From Thermoplasmata archaeon (GTDB lineage: Archaea > Thermoplasmatota > Thermoplasmata > JAGHBH01): a stretch of 14,696 bases of DNA. The notes beneath the pieces were generated by a model. The model had not been told where the DNA came from, made no database searches, and worked only from the letters and a program-made list of their open reading frames with translations. Below, in pieces: positions 12,745 through 14,696 of this stretch (position 1 is its first letter; each line of letters starts with the position of its first letter). The DNA lies in assembly GCA_021161085.1 (NCBI GenBank), contig JAGHBH010000012.1:1-14696 (forward strand). Direction: 5' to 3'. The position numbers and the translations under genes are program-made.

Positions 12745-13850
12745 AAGGCCTCACACACTTCGTCATGGGAATAACCATAGCCACATGCTTCCCCCTGGCC
12801 GTGAAGGGGGCGGTTACGGAGAGTTCCCTCATACTCCTTCTCGGAGGCATATTCGGCATACTGCCGGACACCCTGGACTTCCGACTGGCAAAATATCTGG
12901 AAAAACACGACTACGACATAGACCCGGACCCCCATAACATAGACCCCACCATGATAGCCAGAAGGATGGCCGAGGCCATAGACGAGGCATGGCACACCGG
13001 CAGGAAGGTCCAGATACAGTTCCACACCATAAAGATGAGCGCGGATCTCTGGCGTCAGTACAAGATCATGATAGACCAGGACAACAAGAGGATAGTTTGC
13101 AAGATCGGTCCCCTGGTGACCACAGGCAAATCTCCTCTCCCCGAGACGGAGCCGCCGGAGGACAAGGCCCACGGCGAATGGCCGTTCAAAGCCAACGTCC
13201 TCCACACCTACGACAAATGGACATACGTGGACATATTCAGCGGCCCGGACTTCGCCTTCGTCCCCGAGGGAGACCACATCAGAATAGACTTCATACCCTT
13301 TCACAGAAAATGGACCCACAGCCTAACCGTCCCCTTCCTCTTCATGCCCATAGGCTTCCTCCTCTACGGCTGGAACGAGATGGGATACACGGCCAGCCTC
13401 ATCATACTCTTCTCCTACTGGGGCCACGTCCTCCTGGACCAGACCGGGATGATGGGCAGCAACCTCCTGCCCCCGTTCACCAAGAAAAGGACCAAAGGCC
13501 TCGGCCTGGCCAGATCCAACGACGCCATAGGAAACTTCTTCACCAACTACATGTGCGGCGCGATAGCCCTGTGGAACATCAACTACTTCTCCCCGCATCA
13601 GGTCCTGGGCAGCGACTTCGTCAGATGGTTCGGCATAACAGGATACTGGCCCGCCTATTTCGTCGGCCTGGCCAACCTCTTCGTCTACTACGTCATCCCG
13701 GTGCTGGTGCCCCTCTACATCATCTCAAAACTCTACATGAAATACCACCAACCAGAGGAAGGCGAAGAGGGACTGCCGGAGACGGCCACCAAGGAAGAGC
13801 GGGCGGCCCTGGAGATGATAAAAAGCATGGAAGGCTACGAGAGCACATAA
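12741..13850 (+). CDS. YdjM/DUF457-type membrane-bound metal-dependent hydrolase with large insert
   Basis: A 369-residue protein with the hallmarks of the YdjM-like putative metal-dependent hydrolases (PF04307 type): THF near the N-terminus (His 6), GILPDTLD (39-46), HRKWTHS (188-194) and GHVLLD (228-233), embedded in hydrophobic segments (about 8-41, 197-212, 216-235, 290-310 and 318-332). The conserved His and Asp residues should form a metal site at the membrane face. The true substrate of the family is not established; a phosphodiesterase or lipid-related role is often suspected. Members are usually near 170-250 residues. Here about 140 residues are inserted between PDTLD and HRKWTHS, soluble and charged, and there is a Glu-rich C-terminal tail. 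Start: first in-frame ATG after a stop at 12732-12734, with GAGGTGAT upstream. It is the last gene of the operon, facing the convergent HD gene 39 bases away. Confidence 0.88.
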   Translation: MKGLTHFVMGITIATCFPLAVKGAVTESSLILLLGGIFGILPDTLDFRLAKYLEKHDYDIDPDPHNIDPTMIARRMAEAIDEAWHTGRKVQIQFHTIKMSADLWRQYKIMIDQDNKRIVCKIGPLVTTGKSPLPETEPPEDKAHGEWPFKANVLHTYDKWTYVDIFSGPDFAFVPEGDHIRIDFIPFHRKWTHSLTVPFLFMPIGFLLYGWNEMGYTASLIILFSYWGHVLLDQTGMMGSNLLPPFTKKRTKGLGLARSNDAIGNFFTNYMCGAIALWNINYFSPHQVLGSDFVRWFGITGYWPAYFVGLANLFVYYVIPVLVPLYIISKLYMKYHQPEEGEEGLPETATKEERAALEMIKSMEGYEST

Positions 13851-13889
13851 ACCCCCCTGGAGGCCTCCGCAAGCCCCGCACGGCCCGCC

Positions 13890-14471
13890 TCAGTCTTCGC
13901 TCTCTCCCCTCGTTCCGCCCTCTCCCCTCATCCCCTCGACCTCCTCCAGAAACCTCAACCCCCAATCGGAAGAAACCGCCTCCCTTGCCGAGGAGAGGAA
14001 GAGTTCAACAACATCCCACTCCAGAACCCCCTCTTTTCCATACTCCACAGCCTGAAGCGCCATCTCCAGCTTATCCAGCTCCCTGACCGCCCTTGCCTCG
14101 GCAGAGTCCCCCATCTCGAACTCCCTCCACAACTCCAAATACGCCTCACCCCCCGGCACACCACTGAACATCTCCTCCAACGCCTCCAGCTCACGCTGCC
14201 TCTTCTCCTCCCCATCCACACCATCCACAGGAGTGATATCGCCCACAACGGCCTCGGCGAGATCATGCAGAACAGCCATACGCAGCATACGCTCAACATC
14301 CAGCCCCAGAATATCGCCAACGATCATGGCCATCAACACCACCCTCCAAGAATGAGAGGCAACGGACTCCGGGGAAGACACGCCAACCCTGACCCACCCC
14401 GAACGGGGGAGGGACTTCAGGGTGCGGGAGAGGTGGGGGATCTTTATGTAGTGCTCTGTAGTAAAGATCAT
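13890..14471 (-). CDS. HD-domain phosphohydrolase, YfbR/HDDC2-like 5'-deoxynucleotidase
   Basis: A 193-residue HD hydrolase. The metal-binding set is complete: His 40 (SVASHSWRV), His 69-Asp 70 (LHDLAEAVVGDITP, with Glu 73) and Asp 133 (RELDKLEMALQA). Spacing and the HDxxE and GDITP motifs match the COG1896 group, whose characterised members remove phosphate from deoxynucleoside 5'-monophosphates; dNMP turnover is therefore the likely role, though close relatives differ in substrate. Length agrees with YfbR (about 200 residues). The C-terminal end is Glu/Gly/Arg-rich and less conserved. The ATG at 14471 has no Shine-Dalgarno sequence, but a TATA-like box lies about 26 bases upstream, so the message is probably leaderless. 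It stands alone and converges on the operon. Confidence 0.9.
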   Translation of the reverse strand: MIFTTEHYIKIPHLSRTLKSLPRSGWVRVGVSSPESVASHSWRVVLMAMIVGDILGLDVERMLRMAVLHDLAEAVVGDITPVDGVDGEEKRQRELEALEEMFSGVPGGEAYLELWREFEMGDSAEARAVRELDKLEMALQAVEYGKEGVLEWDVVELFLSSAREAVSSDWGLRFLEEVEGMRGEGGTRGESED

Positions 14472-14492
14472 AGGGAGCAGTAGAGAAAAGAA

Positions 14493-14500
14493 GAATAAAT
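14493..14500 (-). promoter_or_regulatory. TATA-like box for the HD hydrolase gene
   Basis: On the minus strand the element reads ATTTATTC, inside an AT-rich patch that also holds a run of A residues. Its centre is about 26 bases before the ATG at 14471, the normal archaeal TATA-to-start distance, and there is no ribosome binding site before that ATG. Together these point to a leaderless transcript. Confidence 0.5.
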
Positions 14501-14553
14501 GGTTTTTGATATGAAGTATTAAATGTAGTATCCTGTGTAGGTTAATGACATTT

Positions 14554-14579
14554 GTCGCCCTCCCAGACTGGTGGGTGAC
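14554..14579. repeat. Short imperfect inverted repeat beside the transposase relic
   Basis: GTCGCCC (14554-14560) pairs with GGGTGAC (14573-14579), with one G-T pair, around a centre that itself contains CCAG-A-CTGG. It lies just outside the transposase fragment and could be an insertion-sequence end, a stem-loop or chance. The rest of 14472-14552 is AT-rich and shows nothing beyond the HD gene promoter. Confidence 0.35.
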
Positions 14580-14581
14580 TT

Positions 14582-14696
14582 ATGTTGGACAAGCGAAGTG
14601 TTCGGTTGAAGGTAATGGAGTTAAATCCACGGCACTCCAAGAGAAATACTGACAGACAACGGCTCTCAGTACGGTGGAAAAGGAGAAGGAGACAAC
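14582..14696 (+). pseudogene. Decayed fragment of an rve/DDE-type transposase (IS481/IS3-like), running off the window
   Basis: The frame from 14625 encodes HGTPREILTDNGSQYGG, the block around the second catalytic Asp of retroviral-integrase-type transposases (consensus TDNGSQ-Y/F). Directly upstream that frame is closed by several stops, while another frame gives VRLKVMELN; deleting one C at 14627-14628 would join them as KVMELN-HGTPREI, the usual spacing of this region. There is no room for the N-terminal helix-turn-helix or the first catalytic Asp, so the copy is truncated as well as frameshifted. The assignment to rve is firm from the motif; the IS family is a guess. The fragment continues past 14696. 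Confidence 0.65.

Noticed and set aside
13859..13868. Palindrome GGAGGCCTCC between the convergent genes as a terminator
   Set aside because: It is short, has no loop and no T-run on either strand; archaeal termination normally relies on T-rich tracts, so no call is made.
12989..14086. Plus-strand 365-codon frame overlapping the YdjM-type gene
   Set aside because: It is a shifted reading of that gene, Arg/Pro/His-rich with no motif, and it runs into the antisense of the HD gene.

Overview
The window looks like a piece of an archaeal chromosome, most likely euryarchaeal and possibly from the Thermoplasmatota; the lineage is inferred from gene content and style, not from a marker comparison. 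Archaeal signs are a replication factor C large subunit (rfcL), TATA-box-like promoters with short or absent leaders, strong GGAGGTGA-type ribosome binding sites inside the operon, and heavy use of AGG (Arg) and ATA (Ile) codons in GC-rich DNA.

Layout. Positions 1-1574 (minus strand) hold rfcL, which runs off the left edge before its stop codon. A divergent promoter region of about 135 bases follows. From 1710 to 13850 there is one compact plus-strand operon. It holds a 2451-residue membrane-anchored surface protein; two further genes or gene pieces of the same design (cytoplasmic zinc ribbon, one transmembrane helix, outer OB-fold domains), the second apparently split by a one-base frameshift; an integral membrane permease of the TctA-like family (COG1784 type); a possible 25-codon ORF; and a YdjM/DUF457-type membrane hydrolase with a large extra insert. 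Gaps are 1-18 bases or short overlaps, except for the 88 bases before the hydrolase gene, which the small ORF nearly fills. Converging on this operon from the right (13890-14471, minus strand) is an HD-domain phosphohydrolase resembling YfbR/HDDC2 5'-deoxynucleotidases. The last 225 bases are less GC-rich and end in a decayed fragment of an rve/DDE transposase that continues past the window edge.

How the genes may work together. The operon repeatedly combines an internal zinc ribbon, a membrane anchor and external OB folds, followed by a polytopic permease. The giant protein carries about ten OB-type repeats; six of them contain a 12-residue loop that fits the EF-hand calcium-ligand pattern. 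It adds a PKD domain, five or six Ig-like domains, a Rossmann/GATase-like domain and a C-terminal lamin-tail domain. An inferred, untested model is a calcium-stabilised surface assembly that binds a ligand (carbohydrate, nucleic acid or protein) and cooperates with the TctA-like permease, while the cytoplasmic zinc ribbons contact an internal partner. No experimental function can be assigned from sequence alone.
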